Of a stretch of DNA of 64,000 nt, positions 1 through 12,102 are shown piece after piece. Under the pieces are notes generated by a model. That model ran no database searches, had not been told where the DNA came from, and was given only the letters and a program-made list of their open reading frames with translations. The translations under genes were made by a program, and so were the position numbers. Source of the DNA: Dendrophyllia cribrosa. Lineage: Eukaryota > Cnidaria > Anthozoa > Scleractinia > Dendrophylliidae. Within the stretch, counting starts at the first letter, position 1. Each line of letters opens with the position of its first letter. The stretch spans positions 18,350,641 through 18,414,640 of the forward strand of contig JAJLRJ010000006.1 of the NCBI GenBank assembly GCA_024195265.1. The letters are read 5' to 3'.

Positions 1-752
1 GCGCAGCGCCAGTTCCAATCTTCCCTATCAAGCTCCATAGCCCCTGCATTGTATTTTGGGCAAACTAGCGAACAAAAATAACATAATATTAAGTCATTTC
101 ACACCATTTCATTTCCTGGCTCATAATAATTTTGCTGTCTTCGTGGCGAACTAGTGCCCAGTACTTAACCGGAAGTTTTTGCTGACCAAATAAAACGACG
201 GGCTCAGGAATTAGGTCGGCCGCCATGTTTGCTGTTTTGTGAAAGAAGGTGTGTTTAGAAAGCACACTGAACAAAACAAAAGCGAAGAAATATGATGCAT
301 CAACTTGGACAACAGGCTAGTATATGTTCAAGTTCCTTTAGTTCAGAAATTTGTTTTTAAAATACACTTTCAAGCCAACAAAAGTAGATTGGGTAGGATA
401 TAAATTCTCGTTTGACAAGATTGCAGTGCTAGCTGGTGTTGATATTTAAAAAACTTAAGCTTAAGTTAATAAGTTAAGCTTAATTTCTCTTTTGTTGGTT
501 GAAAACCACGTTTGTACGGTGTATAAGATCTTTGTCAAATTTTAGCTGCTGATATAAAACCTTTTGTTTTTGGGTGTATAAATGTAGTTATGTGTATTAA
601 AGCCAAGGAAGATAGCTATTTAAATGTACTTACATCTGCAGGTATTAATTCCCTTGAAATTATAATGAATCGTTTGAGAATTTTATCAATTCAGTATTAT
701 TTATTTGTTGAAGGATGGGATTGGTTGAAGAATGTGTAACAGATTTGACACG

Positions 753-1202
753 CCGGGTCAGCGTGCACCCCGAAGCTGCACTCGGGGTATAACTTTTGCC
801 TGTTTCATTCAATGGTGCTAAAACGTTTCTTAGTATATTGTATTTTGAAATTTGCAAATGTTCTAAAAACAGTAACAAAATGGCGGGAAATTTAAACGTT
901 AGATCTTTATATCTTTTGAAAAGATTAAGCTTTTTTTTACCAATTTTTTCACATTTCAATTTTGTCTCAGTGAGTTCTATCGAAATCATGCTGTTATTTT
1001 GCAACAAAGCGAAAAACAAATTTTGCCCATAGCTGTATGATGTCATTTTTCCACCAAAAACAGTTAAAATAAAAAAAACAAAAATTATATGATTGTTTGG
1101 AGTTAAAATGTCTGTCATGCTGCGAAATTTGAGCACCAATGAATGAAACACTTAAAAAAGTTATAACTTGAGTGCAGCTTCAGAGCGCATGCTGACCCAG
1201 CA
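753..1202. repeat. Foldback (MITE-like) element
   Basis: The stretch near 753-820 (GGGTCAGC...GAAGCTGCACTC...TTTCATTCA) reappears as its reverse complement near 1131-1202, with a loop of about 300 bp. This is the structure of a non-autonomous terminal-inverted-repeat element. The arms have diverged by several substitutions, so it is not fresh. Nothing in the loop looks coding, although it holds open frames on both strands. A second small inverted pair sits at about 1458-1640 (TTTCAATAAGA / TCTTATTGAAA). The first 750 bases hold nothing I recognise; a CNOT9 5'UTR exon could lie there. Confidence 0.6.
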
Positions 1203-1738
1203 TATAAAGATCACATTTTACCTCCCTTCTCACTCTAAGTCACCCTCAATTCAGCTTACAAATGGAAAGGGTCAACTACCAGTGAAAAAATACAGAGACT
1301 GCAAATGTTTGGCACCCAAAAAGCCAAGTGTGGCTTTTATGACTATCTGTTGATTTAATCTCGCATCTGATTGTTTGTTATGCATTATTGTCATACCAAA
1401 ATTAAATTTTCTCTGCTGTAAAAAATAGCTGTTGGAAAATGTACAGTAAGGTTGTCTTGCAGTGCTTTCAATAAGACCCGGCACCTGCCGGAGCTCCGGT
1501 GGGTGTCCTGTTGTGAATCACCCAGTAAAATTAATGCATCTCTCTATAAAGGAGAGATATTTTCAGTTTCTTACTATTGCTCTCTGACGGGTGCCGCACA
1601 AGGGCAGCCACCTACTTAAAATCTTATTGAAAGCCCTGGTCTTGTTCTTCGATAGTATTCCTATTTTAAAGACATGGTTATCATAATGTTGAGTTCTTTC
1701 TGTTTAGTAAACATGTGGGTTTATTACTTTTGTTACAG

Positions 1739-4215
1739 AGGGGGTTTCCTCATACTCACCCTACACAGTCATCAGGTTTGTCTGAGATGGAAAGAGAGAA
1801 GATTTACACCTGGGTACTTGAGTTGTCAAGCCCTGACACCAGAGAACATGCTCTTCTGGAGCTCAGGTAAATTACAACACTTGAAATAATTTCTATCCTG
1901 AAAACCTGAACCAGTGAGCTTCTCAATAATTTATTGGGAAGTGAAATTAAAAAAAAAAACAACGTCTGATAAGTGTTAACAAATCTAGCTGAAGATGATA
2001 GTCTAATAAATTATTATTTATTTATTTTTTTCATTCAACAAACTGGTATGTATAACTTCATCACAAGTCAGGGATGCAAATAAAATGATTTTTTGAAAGT
2101 AATTATAATGATATCTGCCTCCACTTTTCTTTTAGCAAAAAACGAGAAGTAGTTCCTGACTTGGCACCTATGCTCTGGCATTCATTTGGTAAGAAAGCAT
2201 GATGTTAAGACAGTCTGAAGATTATTTTTTAACCAGCTCTTTATCATTAGTTTAGTTGTGGTAAATATCTTGTCAATTCTCATAATATTATTTCATTTTG
2301 TCCTTGCAGGAACCATTGCAGCATTACTTCAAGAAATAGTTAATATTTATCCTGTAATCAACCCACCCAATCTTACAGTAAGTCTAACTTGATATGGAAG
2401 AATAACTACTGTTAGTAACAACTGTGGTCCACATTTTACAGTAATTCAAAGCTGCTTATTATTGTTATCCGCATTTTATGTATAAACCTTTCCTTTATTC
2501 TGTATAATGAAAAAATTTTATATAGCAAATGCTATTTATACAGAGGACTAGCACAGAATTGTATGATTACTTTGACATTTTCACATAAATGCCAACTAGG
2601 GTTGTATTTCATGTGCTAAGAATAATATGTAGGTTGAGGAGAATACATTTGTAAATGTAGTTTTGTTACTTTGTGCACAGGCTCACCAATCTAATCGTGT
2701 TTGTAATGCACTGGCCTTGCTGCAGTGTGTTGCATCCCACCCAGAAACTAGATCAGCATTCTTACAAGGTGAGAGTTTAAAAAGAACTAACACTGTCTTA
2801 TTTGTTAAAGTTTAGCTAAATTTAGGAGAAGGGACTGACATTAGGGCAAATATAATATGTTAGCAGAGTTACCCATTATGTACATGTACACAGATCCAGT
2901 TGTCAAGGGAATCTCTCAAACTAAAAGAGGAGTAAATTAATGAAGGCCAGTTTTTTTCACTTAATGCTTAATATTTTTTTAAAGTGTTGATGTTGCATTC
3001 TCACTCGTTATGTTGGTGGGAAAATTTTATTTTGATCGACTATACACATGTGTCGACATCTACATTTAAAATGTACCTGGATGTTGGTTTAAATATGTGT
3101 TTTTAACTATTTTATTCTTTCAGCACACATTCCTCTGTTCCTCTATCCATTTCTTCATACAACTAGCAAAACAAGACCATTTGAATATTTAAGACTCACA
3201 AGTCTGGGAGTTGTAGGAGCACTTGTCAAGGTAAGTTACTTATGTTACATTCTACAAAAGTAAAGAACACTGATGGATGCTTATTCATTGTATTTCTCTC
3301 CTTTTAGACTGATGAAGCAGAGGTTATCAATTTCCTCCTCACAACAGAAATTATCCCCCTCTGTTTAAGGATTATGGAATCTGGAAGTGAACTCTCAAAA
3401 ACTGTAAGTTGTCTTGAGAGCTTTCAGTTACTGTGATGTGACCTGAGTGAATTGTACAAAATTAATTGAGAATAATGTCATAAGCCGCTCCCCTCCTGCC
3501 TCTTTTGTTTAGCCTACTTTAATAGTGTACTCATTTGCATTGTAGTTAACCCTTTAACTCCCAAGAGTGCCAAACATCAAAATTCAAGAAAAATCCCAAA
3601 TTTCATTTTGTAAAAATAATATTGAAAACAAATGGTACCATGCAAAAGTACTGACAAAGAGGTTTCATTTGAATGGTCACACCATAGGATTTCATCCACG
3701 GACTCAAAAGTTAGAATTACACTACATGTCTCCATTGACTCTTTAAAAAGGATGATGAATCTGACATTGGAAATTATAGACCTGTTTCACTACTTACTAT
3801 TTTCAGTACAGTGTAAGATCTTAGAGTCAGAAGCCAACAATAGGCTTGCTAACCACACTTTTAAGGAAAATGTTCTTGTGTCTGACACAGTGGGCCTATT
3901 GGGCAAGCTATTTGACAGAACTGTTGTTGTTACATCTAACAGAAGTGTGGAGAAAGGCCGTGGATTCGGGCATGGTCATTGCTGTGGCTTTTATTGACTT
4001 TAGAAAGGTGTTTGACAGCATTTGCCATGCTGTCAGCATATCCGGCCAGCTTCTGAACTGGCTTAGGAACTACCTCCATGACAGGCGACAATTCACAGCC
4101 GTTAATGGAACTAAGTCAGAGTTTATAACAGATTGAGTGCTTTTATAAGACTCTAACAGTGTATACAGTATGCAGTAGGTTTTTATATAGTAGGTTAATA
4201 CATTTTTATAAGTGT

Positions 4216-4247
<32 letters not shown>

Positions 4248-6385
4248 TAGTGCATGTAGAGTATTTTTTTTTAGTTTTTAATCTATTTAATCACATGCCA
4301 TGAGACCCCAGAAGCTTATAGCTTTTATTATATCATGTATCATGTATGAATAAAGTTAATTGATGGATTGATTGACCTCAAAGAGTCTTCAAACAAAGAA
4401 ATCTTTATCTCAATCCTCCAATCAAGGAATGCCAGACTCTTTGCTTTAAGACTTACTGGGCTAATGATGAACCTAGTTTACTGTAGACTGGCAGTAGACT
4501 GTGCATTATCCCAACTGAACATTCAGAAATTTCTTTCTTTCTGCAGGTTGCCACATTTATCTTGCAAAAAATTCTGCTGGATGAGACAGGGCTGTCTTAC
4601 ATTTGTCAAACATACGAGAGGTTTTCTCACGTAGCTATGATTTTGGTAAGGTGAAATTTGAATGTTATAATTTATTAGTAAATTGAGTTTTAGCTGTCTT
4701 AACTTTAATTAAAGGTTATTGGTTGGGATACAGTAAATGCGATAGTGTGCAAAATGAGGGTTACAATATTATGTTATGAAGATATCATAATAATATTTAT
4801 TTATTTATTTAATATAATGATGGTTATTGAATCACAGAATAATTATAAGCATACAGTCAATGCCCTACAGCTGCATGTAATGGTTTTACTATTATGTACT
4901 CTATGTAGCAAGGAATGTGCAGTTGCTAAGTACTGCTGTTTGGACATGTTAGTGTCAGATATAATATTATTATTACACAATGTAGAAATCGGAATTGTGA
5001 CAAGGAACAACTTTTTATGCAGAGATATTTTAACTAACATGGCTCATAGTTTGTACCACTCTTCTATTGGAATTTTCCCCATCTAAGTCTTATTTCAAGC
5101 ACAAGACATGACTGTATCACAATACTGGGCACATTTAAATTTTATCAACTTTTCAGTGTGGTTCAGAAGAAATGTTGATTATTTGAAATAATGTGATGGA
5201 TATCAGGTATCTAAGTTAATGTGTTTGAAATAGTCATCTGGTTACTACTACTCTGAAGATGAAAAAAAAAACTTTGGTACATATACAGTGCGGTGCGCCT
5301 TAACGTGAGCATCCAACAAACTTTTTTACAAGTTCCTATGATATCACCAGCTAATTGTTATAATCATTTTTGTAACTGCAGATACATGGAAGCAATAAAG
5401 TGAATTCAATTTTTCGTATTCTGTAACTAACTTTACACTCCTGTGATAAACACGAAGCATAAATATTCCATTCCATTGTGCTCAACTTTGCGAGGAGGCC
5501 TGCCCATCAATTGAATTTGCACTCTCTGATTGGCTAACTTGTTAAAAGGTTTTTTGGGTGCTCATGGTAACGTCTGTTGCTCTGTAACTAGTTTCCTAAT
5601 TATCTTCAAGTGATTTATATTGTGGTCTTATTATATTATTTACATTTTAGGGAAAAATGGTGCTAGCTTTAGCAAAGGACCAGTCAGCAAGGCTACTGAA
5701 ACATGTTGTAAGGTGCTACCTTCGTCTCTCAGACAATCCTAGGTATGGCCACGCCTCACAGCTCTAGCAACTTGCTAAAGTTACAGCTAAAAATTGGACA
5801 AGTCTATATGTATATGCTGTTGAACAAAACAACAACAACAATGACAAACAACCAAAAATATTACATGTAACATAGCTGGAAATTATTTACGTCTCACACT
5901 CAAAAGGGCTACATTACAGGATGACTGCACAATATTGGAGAAGAAATAAACATGAAAAAATATCACTCATTTAAGCAATGTAGGCATGCTTTACTGAAAG
6001 AGGTCATTCTTTATGGCATCCAAGAACTTTTCATGAAATTTACATGTAAATTGTCATGTCAAGTTCCACCTACATTGCAGCCATAAATTTATTCAATAAA
6101 ATAGTACTGTTTTCTTTAAATGTAATCAGAATTGCAATGAAGATTATTGTCACATGTTGATGTGTAGTTGGTTCTGCTGATTTCATGAATTAAAACGTTT
6201 TTCTGTTGTCAACTGACAGGGCTCGTGAGGCTCTTCGACAGTGCCTGCCTGACCAGCTTAAGGATGGAACATTTTCTAACTGTTTGAAAGATGATGCTTC
6301 TACAAAGAGATGGCTCAGCCAGTTAATGAAAAATTTGCAAGATCCAACCTTAGCTGATCCCAGGGGAATACCTTTGCCACCTTGA
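1739..6385 (+). CDS. CNOT9: CCR4-NOT transcription complex subunit 9 (CNOT9/RQCD1), multi-exon
   Basis: CNOT9 is a conserved armadillo-like scaffold of the CCR4-NOT deadenylase complex, which drives mRNA decay in the cytoplasm. Coding exons read by GT-AG borders: 1739-1866, 2136-2188, 2310-2377, 2681-2768, 3124-3230, 3308-3403, 4547-4645, 5651-5742, 6220-6385. Landmarks that match the animal family almost residue for residue are [73 protein letters not shown], and the C-terminal DPRGIPLPP before TGA at 6383-6385. From the ATG at 1787 the exons sum to 849 nt (282 residues); human is about 299. The frame stays open upstream of that ATG in exon 1739-1866, so a further 5' exon with the true start probably lies before 1739; I could not fix it. 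An AATAAA lies near 6520. The intron at 3404-4546 contains a LINE fragment. Confidence 0.96.
3740..4136 (+). mobile_element. Non-LTR retrotransposon reverse transcriptase fragment
   Basis: This lies inside a CNOT9 intron. Pieces in different + frames read as a LINE reverse transcriptase: [11 protein letters not shown] near 3757-3790, then [12 protein letters not shown] near 3855-3890, then a segment near 4000-4130 with DFRKVFDS...[14 protein letters not shown]. Those are typical LINE RT motifs (the DFxKAFDS and WxxxYLxxRxQ types). Frames change and stops intervene, so this is a dead fragment with no endonuclease domain. It is followed by a (GT)n/(G)n run at about 4212-4246. I cannot assign the clade; CR1/L2-like or RTE-like are both possible. 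Confidence 0.75.
4212..4246. repeat. GT/G microsatellite
   Basis: A GT dinucleotide run of about nine units passes directly into a homopolymer of about 17 G. It lies in a CNOT9 intron just 3' of the LINE fragment. Such runs are prone to length error in assemblies. Confidence 0.9.
5288..5462. repeat. Dispersed repeat, copy 1 (second copy at 19493-19670)
   Basis: About 175 bp in a CNOT9 intron is clearly homologous to about 19493-19670 in a COPS3 intron. Shared landmarks are ATGATATCACCA, CTAATT(G/C)TTATAATCATTTT, ATACxTGxxAAGCAATAAA and TGATAAACACGAAGC. Both copies are in the same orientation and diverged by point changes and small indels. No coding capacity is visible. The class of element is unknown. 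Confidence 0.7.
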
Positions 6386-7196
6386 GAATGTGGTGTAGAT
6401 AGTGTGATAGTGTACACATGTATGAAGGATACCTTGTACATAGGATGTTCTTTTCTTTTTTTGCCTGCATTTGAAGATTGATGTATTGTAAGTGTTCTTT
6501 TTTTTAATGTGCTATTATAAATAAAGCCTAGTTTGTACAGAATGTATTTTTAATTAAAAAATGCTAGGGTCCGGAAAAAATAAAGTCAAGTTATTAAATT
6601 TTGTTGAAAATGAATGTATTGTTAAGTGGTTTCAGGCTGAACTTTTTGGGTAGATATTTAGCATGTCAACATAGTTCCACTTGTATTATATCATCACAGC
6701 TTTATTACAATCTAATCATGTCGTTGTGGCTTTTTAGCTTGATTTTTAAATTGCAGATTTGCATGTAGTGAAAACGAACATCACAGAAGCATAAGCACAA
6801 GCACAAGAAAAGGGAAATGTTATCTTGGTGCTAAATGTAACCTTTTCACTTCTCTTCCCATCAGAACTTACACTTGAACTCTCTTCAACTGAGAAAACAT
6901 AACTTGGTTGTTTGAGGTCAAGATAATTCTTTTGACTGTGGGGCAGGACAGGGGGAGGGGGGAGGGGGGAGGGGGGGTACCTGGGAGGTGGGAAATGAGA
7001 GGGTGGGAAGCAGGAGAAATAGGGGAAATTTGTCATAATGTTGCATTATATTTTGTAATAGAAAAGTTCAAAAAAGCGGGAACCTCCAAGGAAGTCAGGC
7101 AGAATGCAAGGTCCCATCCCACTAGACTGCTTTACTGCAGACATCAGCCATTTTCGTCGTGGCTTTGCCACCCATGCCTGAGACCCCAAATGTTAA

Positions 7197-7450
7197 AATA
7201 CTGTAAATCCTCTATTAAGCCCCTTGAGGCTTGGAAGGGCTTATTTATTTCAAGTGCATTTGATTTTACAAGTACCAGTAATATCGCTAGTACTCTGTTA
7301 ATTTGTGCCTGGACTGGTGCGATAAATAAAAATTGTTTTGGTTGTAAAGGAAAATGGGGGTGGGGAGCTTGAAAGAAAGGGAGGGTTTCATTGCTCCAAA
7401 AGGGGATGTGTGTGTGTGTGGGGGGGTGGGCCACTTAATAGAGGATTCCT
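7197..7450. repeat. Foldback remnant with TAAATCCTCTATTAAG-type ends
   Basis: TAAATCCTCTATTAAGCCCC at the left is matched by CTTAATAGAGGATTCC at the right. The interior is purine-rich, with G runs and a short GT run. A half copy with a similar end sits near 37858-37930. The rest of 6386-8085, apart from the CNOT9 3'UTR and G-rich low-complexity sequence at about 6950-6980, holds nothing I can assign. Confidence 0.5.
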
Positions 7451-8085
7451 AAAAATACCAGTGCAGGTTTAGCGTCAGTCCGGAGGCATGCCTATAAATA
7501 TCCATTGTTCTTGGTCAAGAGAAAATAAGTCAAATTATATTCTAATTTGCTCCCCGCTCAACCAAATATAAAACATTTTATCATATAATAAGCAACTACA
7601 AATTGGGTGTGCCCACACAAGCTGCGTGCACCCTTTTTATTGATCCATCACGATAAGAATGATTTTCTTTTAACCATGAAATAGTTACTAAGCTAGTAGG
7701 CACTATTAGACACTAATTCCATTGTTTTCTTTTGTTTGTGTTTTACTAATTTTAGCTAATTTTGATTAATTGCTAGATACTGTTTCATGGTCTAAGTAAA
7801 ATCACTTAAGATACTCTAACAAATACATGCAACTAATAACTTAACTGTAATAGAAAAATTACAGACCCCTGGGTAAAACAGCTATAACTAATGAGCTAAT
7901 AGCTAATGAACGAAAACTTCATTGTGTGATCATATTATATTCATGGAATCAATAACCTGAATCCTAAAATAATTCCAAAATACGAATACGAAAATAGCTG
8001 TCTTCCTATTTATTGGGTATTAATTTTAAAGGCGAAGAGGCCGACGTAGAACGTGAATGAATAAAAATGCAAACTGTGCTGTACA

Positions 8086-8357
8086 TACAGCTGTTTCGAG
8101 AAAGGTTGTCGGAAAAAAGCGCAAAAGTGCACGCGACAATCCCGAAAAATAATGTGGGATATGATCAATGAATTTTAATAAGTCAAACAAATACATGAAA
8201 CCCACGATGCCTCGTCCGTACAGGGACGATCTTAGACGGTGGGCCATTGGGATAAATGAGTTTTTAGGATATAGCGTGGATGACTACCCACAGCCTTTCT
8301 GGATTGTCGCGTGCACTTTTACGCTTTTTTCCGACAACCTTTCTCGAAACAGCTGTA
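8086..8357. repeat. Foldback element with CAGCTGTTTCGAG ends
   Basis: The left arm (about 8086-8146) and right arm (about 8300-8357) are near-perfect reverse complements: CAGCTGTTTCGAGAAAGG... and ...CCTTTCTCGAAACAGCTG. The loop is about 150 bp. TA-rich bases flank both ends. It sits 37 bp from a second element (8394-8692) that has the same outermost CAGCTGTTT. Confidence 0.75.
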
Positions 8358-8393
8358 TATTCAAATGTGCGCGCTGCTGAACCAATTGTGTAT

Positions 8394-8692
8394 ACAGCTG
8401 TTTGATTAAACGTTGTCATTGATCGGTCTCATCCCTACGCGACCAGACCGAAAGGAAGTATGGGTGAATTAAAATGCATGATTAATTATTCTCTATCGCG
8501 TTTACAATGATGGAGAACAAAACTGACGTTTGTCTTTGCGTAACACGCGAAGACAAACGTGAGTTTTGTTCTCCATCATTGTAAACGCGATAGAGAATAA
8601 TTAATCATGCATTTTAATTCACCCATACTCCCTTTCGGTCTGGTCGCGTAGGGATGAGACCGATCAATGACAACGTTTAATCAAACAGCTGT
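8394..8692. repeat. Near-perfect long palindrome, foldback element
   Basis: Two arms of roughly 140 bp are almost exact reverse complements around a very short centre (about 8530-8555, TTGCGTAACACGCGAAG). The ends are ACAGCTGTTTGATTAAACG and its complement. Very few mismatches separate the arms, so it is young or maintained. Such a sequence would extrude as a cruciform or fold as a long RNA hairpin. Its outer nine bases are shared with the neighbour at 8086-8357, which suggests one transposase family. Confidence 0.85.
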
Positions 8693-9169
8693 ATATACCG
8701 TGTACCGTGTAACACCCTGAATGAAGCGTTGCATAACCCATGCTAAACCGGCACCGCGGCAGAACGTTTGCGCATGCGTAAACTTCAAGCACTTCCGGTC
8801 CGTTAAACTACCAGTCAACATCGATGCGAACAGCATAAAACAACACTTCTGCATGAACCAACAGACCTAGATTTTCTAGATGCAATGATGAAAGGACCAA
8901 AACCGAGGAAAATTATGGTACGTACACGATCGGTTCTTGCATGAATACATTTCGAGATGGAGTGAAGACTTGTTTTTTGTGAAAAAATGCGATGCAAAAA
9001 TTATTTGTTCATATTTCGTTGTTGGTGCAAACACCAAACCCCTTGGTGCAAACGCTTGAAACTTGAACGATGAAAAAACTTTTCAACGAAACAAACTTTT
9101 TCTCTACCTTTGTTTTATAACTCTTACTTTTTGTTTTCAAACTTCGCGGTACGGGAGTTTTATGTTGTT

Positions 9170-9302
9170 TATGTTGTAGTTCATTTTTTATTTCAGGTAA
9201 TTTTTGTTTTTCCTTTGTTTCAAATTCATCAGCATATATTACCATACCCAAAAACAATGGAAAAATAAAAATTACCTGAGATAAAAAAATTAACTACAAC
9301 AT
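9170..9302. repeat. Foldback MITE of the ATGTTGTxGTTCA family (copy 1)
   Basis: The ends TATGTTGTAGTTCATTTTTT and AAAAAAATTAACTACAAC are inverted repeats. Internally it carries TTTGTTTCAAATTCATCAGCATAT, close to the core of the copies at 19717, 19925 and 36984. It lies about 250 bp upstream of the nischarin-like gene. Confidence 0.6.
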
Positions 9303-9557
9303 TTACATGGGATTACAGTATGTCACCGGAAATGCGTTATTCACCGGATGCTCAGTTTTCTACTCATGCGCAGTGCGTTCTGCCGCGTGCCTGCTAAACC
9401 AAGCTAAACCTAAACCTTGAAGGGTCCTGGGTACTAGGTTTTGGCTGAACAGAGAGTCGCATGGATTCATGGGTATGAAAACATCTTGTGATGATGTCGT
9501 GATGATACCAGCTGTAAACACGAAAGTAGAGCAAACTGTGTCGGTTTTGTTCATGAA

Positions 9558-11846
9558 ATGACTTCACTAAAGGGCTTTCTCCCACCGGCAGGAAGTGCTC
9601 TATGGAGGAAAGACCGTGGTCGACTGTCCTCGGAGAGCGAAGGCAACTCGTCACCTTCAATCAAGCATGTCGTTATAAGAGAAGTTTGGCAGAGAAGCAA
9701 TCCTTCTCCACATGCCTTATACAAAATCGACGTCATGACCAAGTCGAACCACTGGTTCGTTTTTCGAAGGTACCGTGAATTTGACGAACTCCACAAAAGG
9801 CTCGTGAATTTGTATGGTATTCCCAAGGATATGTTACCACCCAAGAAACTGACTTCTAACATGGCGCTTTCTCATCTCGAGAAGCGAAAATCCGCGTTAG
9901 AGCACTACCTTCAGCGACTAGTTAACAGCAGCACGTACGTGTCAAGTTCGCCAGAAATTCTCGAGTTTTTAGAAGTACAACGGCACGATGTGATGTCAGT
10001 GACAAAAGCACTGGCAAAAGATCTGTTTCACAACGGAGGAGAGCTGTTGGCGAAGGGTGAAAGTTTTACGTTCAGTCCGACTCAGCTGTATTGTGTAACG
10101 CGTCAGTTGCAGTTACCAGAGCCAACCAATCCAGTTGATGATGCAGATGCGGCAGACCTGGGGAATCTGTATGATTTTATATATCAGTTGCAATCCCTCT
10201 GTGTTAGCAGCATTGTAAGCAAGGTTTCAACTTCACAGGAGCTTTCTAGCCACCTGGAGTTTGATATCTCTTTGTTTAAATCACTCAGTTGTTTTATCAT
10301 TGATGGCTGCCCCTTGACACTCATCAATAACCTTTCAAAAGTGCAAGCACAGATAACGAGTCTAACGGCACGGTACTGTCTGACAAACATGAAGGAGCTT
10401 CTTGTTGACTGTGCCGCAGAGAAACGTTTGGCCCCCAAAATTAAGGGTCATGTGGAGACCTGGAGGGGTCTTACAACAGCTAGGCTGATGCAGAATCGAG
10501 TGGTAGTTCAACCTTGGTGTCAGCTGACAAATCTTATTTTAACGCATAACAAACTAGCAGTATTTGACACCTCTCTTAAACTTTTGCCGGTTTTACAAAA
10601 TCTTGATATGAGCTATAATGAATTTGTTCACTTGGATCTACAACAGTTATGCTGCCCCAGCCTCGTGTATCTGAATCTGTCACACAACAACATCCATTTC
10701 ATTACAGGCATGCCTGGAGGGCTGGCACACCTGAAGTCCCTTGTCCTCAGTCATAATAACCTTGAGACTGTCTGTGGTTTAGACTCCCTAACAGGACTCA
10801 TTAAATTGAACATTGACAGTAATCGGATTCACAACATCCACGAGATTTCCAAGTTATGCGTGAACTCCCATTTGAAGTGCCTGTCAGTAGCTGGGAACCC
10901 TTTTGCAAGAGTGAAACCTTACAGGGTGGTTGTACTGTCTTACTTCAAAGGTAAAGAGGTGGTCCTTGACAAGAGACCTATCACAAAGAAAGAAAGGGTC
11001 AAACTAAAGTCCTACCCTACGAAGGTACGGAGTAGTAGCAGCCCTGATCACATGCTGGATGATGATTTTGATAGCGAACATGTGCTTCCAGATAGGTCCC
11101 ATAGCTTCAATGTATTTGGTCCCCCAGAGAGTGATGATGACTCAGGTATTGAAGGTGCACCAAGTCTAGCAAGCAGCAGCATAGTTGTTGATCCAGAGGA
11201 GTGTGGTATTTCAGACAAAGGGCTGCCCTTCAACTGGTCATACTACATTGCAGAGGATGCAATGTCAGGCCGTAACATCACTTGCCTCCCATGCAAAGCC
11301 AGCCATGAGGAACAAACAGAGCAAAGTGGTGCTTCCAGCAATGCAAGGACAGTTGGGATCAAAGTGAGTGAGTGTTTGCAAGTTGATGATTCCATTGAGA
11401 GTGCTGCCACTGTCAAGGATGAATCTACTGTGATGGGTTCCACTTCAACCCTGGAAGCAGAGGAGAACACAACACAGTGGAGCTATACTATTCCGTTGTC
11501 TGATGTCAACTTATCTGCAGAACTGACTGGACAGTCTTCTGAAAATGTTCATCCATCACAGCATAATTTCAGTGACAAGTCAGAATCAGCTGATGAAGAA
11601 AACCCTTTGATGCCAGTCCGAACTGAGACCTGTGAACAGACCAGACTGACACAACTAATTAATGAATCAACAAGCTGCAATAAGCAGATTAGTCTTGAAC
11701 TTAGTGATACTGCTGAGCAGTTTTGCAAAGAAGAGGTACTGGCATATACCAGTGACAGTAATGAATTTATTGCTACTTTACCAAATCTTGTGGAATCCTT
11801 ACAAATAAATAATGGAAACAGAGAAAATAATCCACAAGGGGAGTAA
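9558..11846 (+). CDS. NISCH-like: Nischarin-like protein: PX domain plus leucine-rich repeats, intronless
   Basis: A 762-residue single open frame starts at ATG 9558, just after an in-frame-independent ATGA context, and stops at TAA 11844-11846. Residues about 34-150 form a PX phosphoinositide-binding domain, with the WFVFRRYREFDELHKRL and DMLPPKKL motifs typical of PX. Residues about 300-470 carry at least five leucine-rich repeats (LTNLILTHNKL, LQNLDMSYNEF, LVYLNLSHNNI, LKSLVLSHNNL, LIKLNIDSNRI). In between, LAKGESFTFSPTQLYCVTRQLQ and NMKELLV match nischarin (imidazoline receptor I-1), an endosomal protein that binds integrin alpha5, PAK and LIMK. The C-terminal roughly 260 residues are acidic, Ser/Thr-rich and probably disordered. 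It is about half the length of human nischarin (about 1,500 residues) and lacks the C-terminal half. The absence of introns is odd beside two heavily spliced neighbours. Confidence 0.88.
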   Translation: MTSLKGFLPPAGSALWRKDRGRLSSESEGNSSPSIKHVVIREVWQRSNPSPHALYKIDVMTKSNHWFVFRRYREFDELHKRLVNLYGIPKDMLPPKKLTSNMALSHLEKRKSALEHYLQRLVNSSTYVSSSPEILEFLEVQRHDVMSVTKALAKDLFHNGGELLAKGESFTFSPTQLYCVTRQLQLPEPTNPVDDADAADLGNLYDFIYQLQSLCVSSIVSKVSTSQELSSHLEFDISLFKSLSCFIIDGCPLTLINNLSKVQAQITSLTARYCLTNMKELLVDCAAEKRLAPKIKGHVETWRGLTTARLMQNRVVVQPWCQLTNLILTHNKLAVFDTSLKLLPVLQNLDMSYNEFVHLDLQQLCCPSLVYLNLSHNNIHFITGMPGGLAHLKSLVLSHNNLETVCGLDSLTGLIKLNIDSNRIHNIHEISKLCVNSHLKCLSVAGNPFARVKPYRVVVLSYFKGKEVVLDKRPITKKERVKLKSYPTKVRSSSSPDHMLDDDFDSEHVLPDRSHSFNVFGPPESDDDSGIEGAPSLASSSIVVDPEECGISDKGLPFNWSYYIAEDAMSGRNITCLPCKASHEEQTEQSGASSNARTVGIKVSECLQVDDSIESAATVKDESTVMGSTSTLEAEENTTQWSYTIPLSDVNLSAELTGQSSENVHPSQHNFSDKSESADEENPLMPVRTETCEQTRLTQLINESTSCNKQISLELSDTAEQFCKEEVLAYTSDSNEFIATLPNLVESLQINNGNRENNPQGE

Positions 11847-12055
11847 TTTCATGTAATTAGCAAAATAATATTGTAATTTCCATTAAAGGAACTAGTGCAA
11901 TAATTAAAAAGGCCAAATAGTTTTTTAAGATATCAGAGACATAGTAAAAGAATTAAATAAGTTATTTATTATGGACTGACTGCTACATGTAGCTTTTCAT
12001 TTGCAAGTGGTCAGCTGTCTGTATTTATTAGATATTATTTATTGTGCTTTGCATA

Positions 12056-12058
<3 letters not shown>

Positions 12059-12101
<43 letters not shown>
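12059..12101. repeat. (AT)n microsatellite
   Basis: An uninterrupted AT dinucleotide run of about 20 units, some 215 bases 3' of the nischarin-like stop. It is non-coding. Confidence 0.95.
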
Positions 12102-12102
<1 letters not shown>

